DNA of 64,000 nt. It comes from Bacteroidales bacterium (GTDB lineage: Bacteria > Bacteroidota > Bacteroidia > Bacteroidales > UBA7332). The notes below the pieces were generated by a model. The model was given only the letters and a program-made list of their open reading frames with translations, did not search any database and had not been told where the DNA came from. Shown one piece after another: positions 8,049 through 16,478 of the stretch. Location of the stretch: NCBI GenBank assembly GCA_028687995.1, contig JAQTZA010000012.1, forward strand, positions 53,901 to 117,900. The letters run 5' to 3'. Position 1 is the first letter of the stretch, and the number at the start of each line of letters is the position of its first letter. A program made the translations under genes and the position numbers.

Positions 8049-8987
8049 ATGGCAGAAATAAAATTATTCTATCAAGATGAAGGCCGAATCAAAATCAGCC
8101 GGAATATCGCTATCTTGAAGAAGATGCCAATTACAAGTTTCTTGTGGATTGACTTAAATGATGTAACGGATGAAATCGAAGAGGAATTGGAAGATTTTCT
8201 CAAGATTTATATTCAGGAAGAAGAGGAAATTGAAGAGATTGAGATAAGCTCTCGTTATATCGAAACAGCTGACACGTTGGTGGCGAATTCAAACTTCTTG
8301 CTCGAAGATTACGACAAAGAACCAGTTTCTTTCATACTAAAAAATAATATTTTAGTGACTGTTCGTAGCTGCGAACTTCGTTCGTTTAACGAGACGGTTA
8401 AGCGTATATTTGCCAATCCCATCAGTTATCCAACAGGTTTTCATGTATTTGTAGCTTTGCTTGAAACACGAGTTGAAAGAGATGCTGACTTAATTGAGGA
8501 TTTGACGGGTGAGATTACAGAATTGAGTAAAACCATATCAGATGTGGATGAAAATATTCTTCTCGAAATCAAAAATAAACTTGATAAAACGATGTCGATT
8601 CGCGAAAATATCATTGATAAACAGCGAGTTGTGTCGAATATGTTGAAGAGTGAAATTTTTCCAAATGAGCTAAAACCAAAGCTCTCTATCATTGTAAAGG
8701 ATATAAATTCACTGATCGAACACACGAAATTTGGTTTCGAACGATTGGATTATTTGCAGGATACTTTCCTTGGTCTGGTAAATATCGAACAGAATAAGAT
8801 TATCAAGATTTTTACCGTAGTTTCTGTTATTTTCATGCCGCCAACCTTGATTGCGAGCATTTATGGAATGAACTTTAAGCACATGCCGGAGTTGGATTGG
8901 AAACTTGGTTATCCGATGTCGATATTACTGATGGTAGGTGCTTGCGGTTTTATTTTAATCTATTTTCGCAAGAAAAAATGGCTTTAA
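8049..8987 (+). CDS. corA: CorA-family magnesium/divalent cation channel
   Basis: An inner-membrane pentameric Mg2+ channel of 312 residues from ATG 8049; a GTG frame opens at 7992, but its first 19 residues look non-coding. A long acidic and helical cytoplasmic domain fills residues 1-250 (QEEEEIEEIEISSRYIET, then the willow helices). Two C-terminal membrane helices are separated by the diagnostic YGMN loop (IASIYGMNF), and the protein ends with the basic KKKWL. The gap of 124 bp before it has no clear promoter. A terminator shared with the opposing gene follows. Confidence 0.9.
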   Translation: MAEIKLFYQDEGRIKISRNIAILKKMPITSFLWIDLNDVTDEIEEELEDFLKIYIQEEEEIEEIEISSRYIETADTLVANSNFLLEDYDKEPVSFILKNNILVTVRSCELRSFNETVKRIFANPISYPTGFHVFVALLETRVERDADLIEDLTGEITELSKTISDVDENILLEIKNKLDKTMSIRENIIDKQRVVSNMLKSEIFPNELKPKLSIIVKDINSLIEHTKFGFERLDYLQDTFLGLVNIEQNKIIKIFTVVSVIFMPPTLIASIYGMNFKHMPELDWKLGYPMSILLMVGACGFILIYFRKKKWL

Positions 8988-9011
8988 ATTGATATGCTTT
9001 TCTAAATATAG

Positions 9012-9048
9012 AACGCTCCGGATATTATTTCGGAGCGTTTGTTTTTTT
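9012..9048. terminator. Bidirectional terminator between corA and the EamA gene
   Basis: AACGCTCCG (9012-9020) pairs with CGGAGCGTT (9031-9039) and is followed on the plus strand by a run of T. The EamA gene's stop codon (9025-9027) sits in the loop, so the right arm also encodes its last residues. Confidence 0.75.
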
Positions 9049-9936
9049 ACGAAAAGGCAAACCATGATCTACATAATAAACGCCGAATAGAATTAGAAAA
9101 GTGCCCATAATGGCAAAAATAGTAATTCGCTCGTTGAGTACAAGCACTGATGTGATGAGTGTGACGATGGGTATGAAATAGATGTAGTTGCTTGTGCGTA
9201 CAGTTCCAAGATGTTTCAACGCTGAGTTCCACAAAATAAAACAAATCGATGAAGCAATCACTCCCAAAAATAGAAGGTTTGCTATCACTGTGAAATCTGA
9301 GAACATACCTTTTTCGTAATGAAATGGATCTAAAATGAAAAATGGTAACATGGTGAGAATTCCATAAAGAAATACTTTTCGTGTAATGTAATAGATGTCA
9401 TATTTTTTGTCTAACCGTTTGAGAATTACCGAATATAATGCCCAAGAAATGGCTGCCGTAATTGATAGAAGATCGCCTAAAGGATTCAGCTTTAGAATGA
9501 AATGTCCATTAAAAACGACAAATGCCACGCCGATAATGGCCACAAGAGAACCAGTAATTAATTTGTGATTGAGTTGCTCTCCTTTTATTAAAAGATGAGC
9601 CAAGATAGCTGTAAAAATGGGAGCTGTAGTTACAATTAATGCAACGTTTGATGCGAGTGTGAATCCTAATGCAGTGTTTTCGGTAATGAAGTAACAAGTT
9701 CCACCAAAAAGTCCAGTACCGAAGAAAACGAACTCATCTCTCCAACCACCAAATTTGTATGATTTTGGGTGAATGACCCAGAGGAGTAGATATGCGATTA
9801 CGAATCGATAAAGCATGATTTCTGCCGCCGTCAACCCGTGGTTTAGCAGCACTTTGGTCGAAACTAAAGTAGTTCCCCAAATAAGTGCCGTTCCAAAAGC
9901 CAAGAGATGATAATATCGATTTGTTCTACTTTCCAT
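9025..9936 (-). CDS. EamA/DMT-superfamily transporter
   Basis: A 303-residue inner-membrane protein with about ten hydrophobic helices in two EamA repeats, the usual layout of drug/metabolite transporters such as RhaT/YdcZ-like permeases. The first repeat opens YHLLAFGTALIWGTTLVSTK and includes the family's AAEIMLYRFVIAYLLL; the second repeat begins near SITAAISWALYSVILKRLDKK. The substrate is unknown. The C-terminal residues KKTNAPK are encoded in the shared terminator hairpin. It is separated from the next upstream gene by 44 bp and may follow mnmE transcription. Confidence 0.82.
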   Translation of the reverse strand: MESRTNRYYHLLAFGTALIWGTTLVSTKVLLNHGLTAAEIMLYRFVIAYLLLWVIHPKSYKFGGWRDEFVFFGTGLFGGTCYFITENTALGFTLASNVALIVTTAPIFTAILAHLLIKGEQLNHKLITGSLVAIIGVAFVVFNGHFILKLNPLGDLLSITAAISWALYSVILKRLDKKYDIYYITRKVFLYGILTMLPFFILDPFHYEKGMFSDFTVIANLLFLGVIASSICFILWNSALKHLGTVRTSNYIYFIPIVTLITSVLVLNERITIFAIMGTFLILFGVYYVDHGLPFRKKTNAPK

Positions 9937-9980
9937 AATTATTATTGAAAATGATCAACGTAAAAGTACTGTTTTCTAAC

Positions 9981-10565
9981 CTATTTATGTTTGTAGTTTT
10001 TTACAAATAAAATCAGATCTGGAAAGAATAACTGAAACTGCTTTTCTAACACTGTGTGATTTTCGATCAAAAAGGCAATGGCAATATCGGGTGAAATGGC
10101 TGGAGTTTTGTGTCGCTCCATGATTTGCAGGGACTCTTTTAGTCCTTCTAGGGTTGCATATTTCCCCAATCGATGTGTAGAGATGAAATGCCAGATAAAT
10201 CCTTTGACTCTCGGAGGAAGGTGTCGATGGTTTATAACTGCACTACTATAAAAGCGCAAGGATAGATCTCGTAATGACTGTTTCTCAGCATAATCTGAAA
10301 AATTTTTGGCTAAAAAGTAATCAAAATAGATGTCTGTAACAATGCCAGAGTAGCGCCCAAATGTCTCTCTTAATTTGATAATTGTTTCTTTTACAACAGG
10401 ATGCGAATCAGTATAATTGTCAATCTGGCGATGAAGTAATATTCCCCGTTTTATTTCTGTTGGATAATTTTCGTATTGATTGCCTTTTACAAAATCCCCG
10501 ATAAAATTACCGACCTGTCGTTGCCGAATGTTGTCTGAAAGAAAAATATGGGCAAGATAGTTCAT
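9981..10565 (-). CDS. ACP phosphodiesterase-like protein (AcpH/DUF479)
   Basis: A 194-residue protein of the AcpH family, which in E. coli removes 4'-phosphopantetheine from acyl carrier protein. Seen: MNYLAHIFLSD at the start, GNFIGDFVKG, GILLHRQIDNYTDSHPVV with the H and D residues of the HD-like active site, and DIYFDYFLAKNF. The start at 10565 is set by this family N-terminus. The ATG overlaps the mnmE stop codon by one base (TAATG), indicating translational coupling, although the functional link between the two genes is unclear. The phosphodiesterase activity of Bacteroidota members is inferred only. Confidence 0.8.
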   Translation of the reverse strand: MNYLAHIFLSDNIRQRQVGNFIGDFVKGNQYENYPTEIKRGILLHRQIDNYTDSHPVVKETIIKLRETFGRYSGIVTDIYFDYFLAKNFSDYAEKQSLRDLSLRFYSSAVINHRHLPPRVKGFIWHFISTHRLGKYATLEGLKESLQIMERHKTPAISPDIAIAFLIENHTVLEKQFQLFFPDLILFVKNYKHK

Positions 10566-11965
10566 TATTTCCCGATGCAAAAACGTCTGAAAATAGTATG
10601 AAGAATCTCGTTGGCACTTATTTTACCGGTGATTTCTGCCAGATAGTGCATACACTCACGGATGTCCTGTGCAAGGAAATCGGCAGAAATTCCATTTTCC
10701 ATCCCATCAATAACTCTTCGAATGGCTTCATCTGCTTTGGATAAAGCTTCATAATGTCGGAGGTTGGTCACAATCACATCGTTGGCGCTAATTTCCGGTA
10801 AATGTGCTGCGTCAATTAGACGTTTTTGAAGTTCGTCTGTGTTTAGTTTTTCTTTTGCAGAGATGAAAAGAGGTTTCATATCTTCAAAAAGCGAATTTCG
10901 GTCAACTCGTTCCAATTCGCCAATTTTATCAGATTTATTGAATAAAATCAACAACGTTTTGTCAGAGGTTAAAGGAAGAATTTGTTTCGCGAGTAAGATT
11001 ACACTTTCAATCGAGCTAGTGGCATCGACTACCCATAATACAATCTCCGCTTGGGCAATTTTTTGAAATGTACGTTCAATGCCTAGTGATTCAATGATAT
11101 CAGTCGTATCTCTGATGCCCGCCGTATCAATAAACCGAAAAGTAGCACCTCCAATGTTAATGGTATCTTCAATCACATCTCGGGTAGTGCCGTGTATGTC
11201 TGAAACGATGGCTTTATCTTCTCTCAATAAAAGATTCAATAGCGTCGATTTGCCAGCATTCGTTTCGCCAATAATGGCTACGGGAATACCGTTTTTAATT
11301 GCATTGCCAACACTGAAAGAATCCGCTAACTGTTGTATAATTTTCTGAATTTCTGTAGCAAGTTTCTTTAGATTGGTGCGGTCAGCAAATTCTACATCTT
11401 CTTCGCTGAAATCGAGTTCCAGTTCGATTAAAGCCGCAAAGTCAAGCAATCGTTCGCGCAATAAATCCAGTTCACGACTAAATCCGCCTTTCATTTGATT
11501 GAGTGCTAATTTATGCGTTGCAGCCGAACTGGATGCAATTAAATCGGCAACTGCCTCGGCTTGAGATAGATCCATTTTCCCATTCAGAAATGCCCGCTGT
11601 GTAAACTCTCCCGGTTGAGCCAACCGACATCCTTTTTCAATCAATAGTTGCACAATTTGTTGTTGGATATAGATCGAACCGTGGCACGAAATCTCAATCG
11701 TATCTTCCCCCGTGTAAGAATGTGGTGTATGAAACAAAGCCAATAGTACATCGTCAATCGTCTCTCCGTTTTTTGAAATTGTTCCGTATGACAATGTATG
11801 TGTCTCTTGAGTGACAATCAGTTTGCGTTTCTTTACGGGTGTGAATATTTTCTCGCATATAGCGATCGCTTCACTTCCCGAAACGCGAATAACGGCAATT
11901 CCACCTACTCCAGGAGCAGTAGAGATGGCACAAATGGTGTCTTCTTGAAAAACGGGATTTATCAT
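10565..11965 (-). CDS. mnmE: tRNA uridine-5-carboxymethylaminomethyl modification GTPase
   Basis: With MnmG, MnmE modifies the wobble U34 of several tRNAs. From ATG 11965 it has 466 residues, the family length. It has a folate-binding N-terminal domain (CAISTAPGVGGIAVIRVSGS), a helical domain with LSQAEAVADLI, and a G domain at about 225-370: GETNAGKSTL (G1), GTTRDV, DTAGIRDT (G3), and FNKSDK (G4). The catalytic C-terminal tetrapeptide CIGK is present. The open frame continues upstream to 12040, but those 25 residues are unlike the family and lie in the promoter region. The gene is transcribed away from the GNAT gene. Confidence 0.95.
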   Translation of the reverse strand: MINPVFQEDTICAISTAPGVGGIAVIRVSGSEAIAICEKIFTPVKKRKLIVTQETHTLSYGTISKNGETIDDVLLALFHTPHSYTGEDTIEISCHGSIYIQQQIVQLLIEKGCRLAQPGEFTQRAFLNGKMDLSQAEAVADLIASSSAATHKLALNQMKGGFSRELDLLRERLLDFAALIELELDFSEEDVEFADRTNLKKLATEIQKIIQQLADSFSVGNAIKNGIPVAIIGETNAGKSTLLNLLLREDKAIVSDIHGTTRDVIEDTINIGGATFRFIDTAGIRDTTDIIESLGIERTFQKIAQAEIVLWVVDATSSIESVILLAKQILPLTSDKTLLILFNKSDKIGELERVDRNSLFEDMKPLFISAKEKLNTDELQKRLIDAAHLPEISANDVIVTNLRHYEALSKADEAIRRVIDGMENGISADFLAQDIRECMHYLAEITGKISANEILHTIFRRFCIGK

Positions 11966-12042
11966 TGTGGAATATTTTGTGAGTGCAAAATTACAACAAA
12001 TTTTTGTTGTACCCATTTTTGAACAATTTTGGTACCTCACAA

Positions 12043-12073
12043 TTTGGGAATTCTGTTATCTTTGCTATCTTTC
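12043..12073 (+). promoter_or_regulatory. Possible promoter of the GNAT gene
   Basis: TTTG (12043-12046), 19 nt, TATCTTTC (12066-12073) lies just before the ATG at 12090. A perfect -7 box TATCTTTG also occurs at 12057-12064 but lacks a well-spaced -33 element. Which one is used is not decidable by eye. Confidence 0.35.
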
Positions 12074-12089
12074 AAATTTAGTAAATTTA

Positions 12090-12755
12090 ATGGATATATA
12101 TTTCAAGAAAGTTGACAAAGCGGTACTCCCAAACACGTATGTGATGGAAGATCCCATTCCTAGGAAACGAATTCGTTTGGCTACGATTGCAGATTTTTCT
12201 GCGATTCGTGCGATTTATGCACCATATATTACAGACACAACGGTTACTTTTGAATATGAGGTGCCTTCAGAAGAGGATTTCGAACAGCGATTAGTCGTGA
12301 TAGCGCAAACTTACCCAATTTTAATCCTCGAGTTAGATGACGAAATTGTTGGGTATGCTTATTCGTCCGTTTTTAAACCACGATCTGCCTATCAATGGAC
12401 AGCCGAAACAGTAATTTATCTTCACAAGAATCATTTGAATAAAGGATTGGGAAAACCTCTTTACCTTGCATTGATAGAGGTGCTCAAATTGCAACGAATT
12501 TGTCAAGCAATTGGAGTTGTAACCTCTGAAAATCAAGCAAGTATTGACTTTCACGAGCGATTGGGATTTGTTCGAAAGGCAAAATTAGATAAGGTTGGTT
12601 TCAAATTTGGCAAATGGTTGGACGTATTATGGATGCAATTTCAAATTGCAGAACTTTCGTCAAATCCTCAGCCAATTATTCCCATCAATGATATTGCTAA
12701 AACGGATGAGTTTAAATCATTATTAGCAGAAATCAACCGCAACCTTAGTCTATAA
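12090..12755 (+). CDS. GNAT-family N-acetyltransferase, phosphinothricin acetyltransferase-like
   Basis: A 221-residue acetyl-CoA-dependent acetyltransferase. After a roughly 25-residue leader, residues 27-180 form the GNAT core: RLATIADFSAIRAIYAPYI and TTVTFEYEVPSEEDFEQR are typical of the PAT/BAR subgroup that acetylates phosphinothricin or methionine sulfoximine analogues, followed by VGYAYSS, an acetyl-CoA motif with NKGLGKPLY, and GVVTSENQASIDFHERLGF. The last 40 residues are an extra tail of unknown role. The physiological substrate is unknown. The start at 12090 follows a promoter-like sequence; the frame opens earlier (11967) only through promoter DNA. Confidence 0.8.
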   Translation: MDIYFKKVDKAVLPNTYVMEDPIPRKRIRLATIADFSAIRAIYAPYITDTTVTFEYEVPSEEDFEQRLVVIAQTYPILILELDDEIVGYAYSSVFKPRSAYQWTAETVIYLHKNHLNKGLGKPLYLALIEVLKLQRICQAIGVVTSENQASIDFHERLGFVRKAKLDKVGFKFGKWLDVLWMQFQIAELSSNPQPIIPINDIAKTDEFKSLLAEINRNLSL

Positions 12756-12780
12756 ATCTTTAACCCTATTAATCTCAATA

Positions 12781-13377
12781 ATGAAACGTCTTAAATTTCT
12801 CACGTTACTCTTATGCGCTACTTTTTTGGTCGCACAAGCTGGAAAACAGAGTTGTGCCACAAAAAAACAACTGCAATGGTATAATCAAAAAGCGTGGTTG
12901 CAAGGCATTGCTCCACTTCCTGATCCCTCGATTGATATTGCTGCTTTTGCAAAACATTATCAAAAACATCCCGAACGTTGGGATTTGGTGTTTAAATTCA
13001 TGAAAGAAAACGATTTGAAAACATTGCCTCTTGGAAAACAGGTTTTGAGTGAAGACGTGTCGATTAATGTTCAGGAATATACATCGAAAGATCCGGGCGA
13101 GGAGCGTTTCGAAGGACATCGCGCCAATATTGACTTGCAATATGTAGTTTCAGGTAAAGAGTTAATTGGCGTGGCAAACATCAATGATGCGAAAGAGGTA
13201 GTACCTTTCGATGCCAAAAAAGATTATGCAGGTTTTCTCATTTCTTCGATTTGTTATCACACAGCTACGCCCGAGCGATTTTTTATATTCTTCCCTGCTA
13301 ACATTCATTTGCCAGGAGTTCAATACGGTGAAAAAACACCTATTCGCAAGGTTGTATTCAAAATAAAAGTTGATTAA
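12781..13377 (+). CDS. YhcH/YjgK/YiaL-family protein with a signal peptide
   Basis: A 198-residue protein. The C-terminal 150 residues match the cupin-like YhcH/YjgK/YiaL family (DUF386), whose members act on or mutarotate sugars and bind a metal: EGHRANIDLQYVVSG, DYAGFLIS, CYHTATPERFFIFFP, HLPGVQYGE, and KVVFKIKVD at the end. Unlike the usual roughly 150-residue cytosolic forms, this one begins with a hydrophobic export signal (MKRLKFLTLLLCATFLVAQA), so it probably works in the periplasm. It lies 25 bp after the GNAT gene and may be co-transcribed with it. A substrate cannot be assigned. Confidence 0.78.
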   Translation: MKRLKFLTLLLCATFLVAQAGKQSCATKKQLQWYNQKAWLQGIAPLPDPSIDIAAFAKHYQKHPERWDLVFKFMKENDLKTLPLGKQVLSEDVSINVQEYTSKDPGEERFEGHRANIDLQYVVSGKELIGVANINDAKEVVPFDAKKDYAGFLISSICYHTATPERFFIFFPANIHLPGVQYGEKTPIRKVVFKIKVD

Positions 13378-13406
13378 TCTTTAAGCATTATTTTTCATTA
13401 ATCATA

Positions 13407-13450
13407 TTGAATCTCAGCCTATTCTAGTTTGAGACTCAATTGTTTTTGCG
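13407..13450 (+). terminator. Weak terminator after the YhcH-like gene
   Basis: TTGAATCTCA (13407-13416) and TGAGACTCAA (13430-13439) pair with one mismatch, followed by TTGTTTTTG. The tail is interrupted, so strength is doubtful. Confidence 0.4.
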
Positions 13451-13507
13451 GTTTTGTCTCTATCTCTCTTCAAAACGGGTTACAATCTGATTTTTAAATA
13501 AAAAAGT

Positions 13508-13537
13508 TTTGTAATTCGAAGAAAAGCTCTACCTTTG
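13508..13537 (+). promoter_or_regulatory. Promoter of the rplM-rpsI operon
   Basis: TTTG (13508-13511), 18 nt, TACCTTTG (13530-13537). It leaves a leader of roughly 110 nt before the rplM start at 13652, long enough for ribosomal-protein feedback, though no specific structure was recognised. Confidence 0.55.
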
Positions 13538-13651
13538 CAAGCCGATTATTATCAAACTTCAAAAGTGTGATAACAAGGATGTTAAATGAGTTGTGTCCGA
13601 CGAGTGTAAACATCTGATTTTTAGTAATTAATAATTTAAAAACAACAAGCA

Positions 13652-14107
13652 GTGGATACTTTAAGTTACAGAACCATTTCTGCGAACAAAGCAACAGCAC
13701 AGAAAGAGTGGGTTGTGGTGGATGCCACCGACCAGGTTTTGGGCCGTCTTTGCACAAGAGTTGCGAAACTTTTGCGTGGCAAATACAAACCAAGCTTCAC
13801 CCCTCACGTTGATTGCGGAGATAATGTGATTATTATCAATGCAGACAAAGTTAAATTAACAGGTAACAAGTGGACCGATCGTGTTTACTTGAGCTATACC
13901 GGATACCCCGGTGGTCAGAGAGAAAACTCTCCTCAATCCTTGATGAAAAAAGGTGAAGAGCGTCTTTACAAAAAAGTAGTAAAAGGGATGCTTCCAAAAA
14001 GTAAATTGGGAGATAAACTCTTGACAAACCTTTTTGTATATGCCGGTACAGAGCATCCTCATCAGGCTCAGTCGCCTAAGTCTATTGATATAAACTTACT
14101 TAAATAA
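13652..14107 (+). CDS. rplM: 50S ribosomal protein L13
   Basis: A 151-residue ribosomal protein, family length. The N-terminus MDTLSYRTISANKATAQKEW is the Bacteroidota form of L13, which fixes the start at the GTG codon 13652. Core motifs VVDATDQVLGRLCTRVA, LRGKYKPSFTPHVDCGD and YTGYPGGQRE are intact. It binds 23S rRNA early in 50S assembly. rpsI follows 5 bp later, the universal L13-S9 pairing. Confidence 0.97.
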   Translation: MDTLSYRTISANKATAQKEWVVVDATDQVLGRLCTRVAKLLRGKYKPSFTPHVDCGDNVIIINADKVKLTGNKWTDRVYLSYTGYPGGQRENSPQSLMKKGEERLYKKVVKGMLPKSKLGDKLLTNLFVYAGTEHPHQAQSPKSIDINLLK

Positions 14108-14112
14108 ACGAT

Positions 14113-14499
14113 ATGGAAGCAGTTAATGCAATCGGAAGAAGAAAAGCAGCAGTTGCTCGCGTTTTCGTTACACCAGGAAGCGGTATAATCGTTATCAATA
14201 AACGTGCACTTGACAATTATTTCCCATCTACTATTCTTCAATACGTAGTGAAACAACCTTTGAATAAATTAGGTGTTGCTGAAACGTATGATATCAAAGT
14301 AAATCTTGATGGTGGTGGTTACAAAGGTCAAGCAGAGGCATTGCGTTTAGCAATCGCTCGTGCGTTGGTAAAAATTAATCCAGAGGACAAATCAGCTTTG
14401 AGAAAAGAAGGTTTTGTAACTCGTGATCCTCGCTCAGTGGAACGTAAAAAACCGGGTCAACCAAAAGCTCGTAAAAGATTCCAATTTAGCAAACGTTAA
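14113..14499 (+). CDS. rpsI: 30S ribosomal protein S9
   Basis: A 128-residue ribosomal protein of normal length. It opens EAVNAIGRRKAAVARVFVTPGSG and ends with the basic tail KARKRFQFSKR, which reaches the P-site tRNA. GGGYKGQAEALRLAIARAL is the usual core. It is the second gene of the L13-S9 pair. The 118-bp gap to rpsB may contain a further leader, but I see no definite terminator there. Confidence 0.97.
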   Translation: MEAVNAIGRRKAAVARVFVTPGSGIIVINKRALDNYFPSTILQYVVKQPLNKLGVAETYDIKVNLDGGGYKGQAEALRLAIARALVKINPEDKSALRKEGFVTRDPRSVERKKPGQPKARKRFQFSKR

Positions 14500-14617
14500 T
14501 CTTTTTTGTGTGGTACGTTTAGTATCCAAATTATCAAGACTTTATTCAGCAATTTTTGAATGTAAACTACTTGGTAATTGAATTAGTTGAATGTAAACGA
14601 ATTTAAAAAACAAGACA

Positions 14618-15454
14618 ATGTCAAGAGTAAATTTTGAACAATTATTAGAAGCTGGTTGTCACTTCGGACACTTAAAAAGAAAGTGGAATCCAGCAATGGC
14701 TCCTTACATCTTTATGGAGCGCAATGGTATCCATATCATCGACCTTTACAAAACTGTTGCTAAAGTAGATGAAGCAGCAAACGCTCTTAAATCGATTGCG
14801 AAATCGGGTCGTAGAGTACTTTTTGTTGCAACAAAAAAACAAGCTAAAGACATCGTTGCTGATAAAGCAGCGTCTGTAAATATGCCTTACGTGATTGAGC
14901 GTTGGCCGGGCGGTATGCTCACCAACTTTGCTACTATTCGTAAAGCGGTTAAAAAAATGTCATCAATCGACAAAATGGAGAAAGATGGTACATTTGATAA
15001 CCTTTCAAAAAGAGAAAAACTTCAAGTAACACGTCAACGTGCAAAATTGGAGAAAAACTTAGGTAGTATCGCTGATTTGTCACGTCTTCCAGCTGCAATT
15101 TTTGTAATTGATGTGATGAAAGAACATATTGCGGTAGCCGAAGCAAAACGTCTTGGTATTCCAGTTTTCGGAATCGTAGATACAAACTCAAGTCCAAGAG
15201 ATATCGACTTTATTATTCCTGCTAACGATGATGCAACCAAATCAATCGAGGTGATCCTTGATGCATTGTGTGCTGCAATGATCGAAGGTTTAGAAGAACG
15301 TAAAGTTGAGAAAATTGATACAGAAGTAGTAGATGCACCGGGTGTAAAACGCGAACGCAAACCTAAAACTGTGAAAAGAGAGAGAACAAAGAAAGAGGAC
15401 GAAGAAGCGTTGAACGCAAAAGTCGCTGACAAGTTCAAAACTGACGAAGAGTAA
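14618..15454 (+). CDS. rpsB: 30S ribosomal protein S2
   Basis: A 278-residue protein beginning MSRVNFEQLLEAGCHFGHL, with the S2 hallmarks NPAMAPYIFMERNGIHIIDL, RRVLFVATKKQA, RWPGGMLTNFATI and GIPVFGIVDTNSSP. It is longer than the E. coli protein because of a charged Lys/Arg/Glu-rich C-terminal extension after about residue 230, common in Bacteroidota S2. rpsB and tsf are adjacent, as in most bacteria, but here a strong hairpin with a T tract stands between them. Confidence 0.97.
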   Translation: MSRVNFEQLLEAGCHFGHLKRKWNPAMAPYIFMERNGIHIIDLYKTVAKVDEAANALKSIAKSGRRVLFVATKKQAKDIVADKAASVNMPYVIERWPGGMLTNFATIRKAVKKMSSIDKMEKDGTFDNLSKREKLQVTRQRAKLEKNLGSIADLSRLPAAIFVIDVMKEHIAVAEAKRLGIPVFGIVDTNSSPRDIDFIIPANDDATKSIEVILDALCAAMIEGLEERKVEKIDTEVVDAPGVKRERKPKTVKRERTKKEDEEALNAKVADKFKTDEE

Positions 15455-15462
15455 AATTAGTA

Positions 15463-15536
15463 AGCTGCCAATACGAGTGGCGAATTGCACTTTCGTTAGA
15501 AATGTAATTCGGTATTCGTATTGAGTAGCTTTTTTT
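15463..15536 (+). terminator. Terminator-like long hairpin between rpsB and tsf
   Basis: The outer arms 15463-15476 and 15516-15530 pair with small bulges, and the inner arms CGAATTGCA (15481-15489) and TGTAATTCG (15503-15511) continue the stem. A run of seven T follows (15530-15536). Placed 9 nt after the rpsB stop and 41 nt before tsf, it should reduce EF-Ts expression relative to S2, or act as an attenuator. Confidence 0.6.
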
Positions 15537-15576
15537 ATGCAGGAAATATTTTTAACATACTAAATAAAAAATTATT

Positions 15577-16401
15577 ATGGCTGTAACTATGGCTGAAATC
15601 ACCAAACTCCGCACAATGACTGGAGCTGGTATGATGGATTGCAAAAATGCACTTATCGAAGCTGATGGCGACTTCGACAAAGCAATGGATATTATTCGCC
15701 AAAAAGGACAAGCAGTTGCTGCAAAACGTTCAGACCGTGAGGCTTCTGAAGGTTGTGTATTAGCTGCAAGTAACGGTGCTTTTGCAGCTATCGTTGCATT
15801 GAAATGTGAGACAGACTTCGTTGCAAAAAATGAGGGATTTATCTCGTTGACTAAATCATTTCTTGATGCTGCTCTTGCTGCTAAACCAGCTACATTGGAG
15901 GCTCTTTTAGCTCTAAGCATCGATGGGAGAACAATTTCAGAATTGATCACCGACAAAATTGGTGTGACAGGTGAGAAAATGGAAATCGGATTCTACGAAT
16001 TTGTAGAGGCTACTGCTTCAGTCGCATACATTCACCCAGGTAATAAATTAGCGACTATTGTTGGTTTCAATCAAGAAAGCGTTGAGGTTCAAGTAGCGAA
16101 AGATGTAGCAATGCAGGTAGCTGCGATGTCTCCAATATCATTGAGCAAAAGTGATATGCCTGCATCTGTAGTTGAGAAAGAGCTTCAAATTGGTCGTGAA
16201 AAAGCACGTGAAGAGGGTAAACCTGAAAACATGTTGGACAAAATTGCTGAAGGTCGTTTGAATAAATTCTACCAAGATTCAACTTTGTTGGCTCAAGCAT
16301 TTATTAAAGATCAAAAAATAACTGTTGAGCAATACCTTACTTCTCAATCTAAAGGTTTAACTGCAACTGCATTTAAACGTGTAACATTGAATCAAGAGTA
16401 G
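15577..16401 (+). CDS. tsf: Translation elongation factor Ts
   Basis: Guanine-nucleotide exchange factor for EF-Tu. 274 residues. Seen: MAVTMAEITKLRTMTGAGMM with the conserved DCKNALIEADGD, the KGQAVAAKRSDREASEGCV stretch, and the TDFVAKNEGFISL core motif. The first ATG at 15577 is chosen because Bacteroidota EF-Ts proteins typically start M-A-V-T-M-A; 15589 is an alternative. The gene converges with meaB and ends before a perfect hairpin. Confidence 0.97.
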   Translation: MAVTMAEITKLRTMTGAGMMDCKNALIEADGDFDKAMDIIRQKGQAVAAKRSDREASEGCVLAASNGAFAAIVALKCETDFVAKNEGFISLTKSFLDAALAAKPATLEALLALSIDGRTISELITDKIGVTGEKMEIGFYEFVEATASVAYIHPGNKLATIVGFNQESVEVQVAKDVAMQVAAMSPISLSKSDMPASVVEKELQIGREKAREEGKPENMLDKIAEGRLNKFYQDSTLLAQAFIKDQKITVEQYLTSQSKGLTATAFKRVTLNQE

Positions 16402-16421
16402 TACTTGACTTGTATATACAA

Positions 16422-16456
16422 AGAGAGGCAGAATCTATAATGGGTTCTGCCTCTCT
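16422..16456. terminator. Bidirectional terminator between tsf and meaB
   Basis: Perfect 12-bp stem AGAGAGGCAGAA (16422-16433) with TTCTGCCTCTCT (16445-16456), 11-nt loop, between convergent genes. The T tails are short on both strands. Confidence 0.7.
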
Positions 16457-16478
16457 TCATTTCACTCTATTCTTATCG

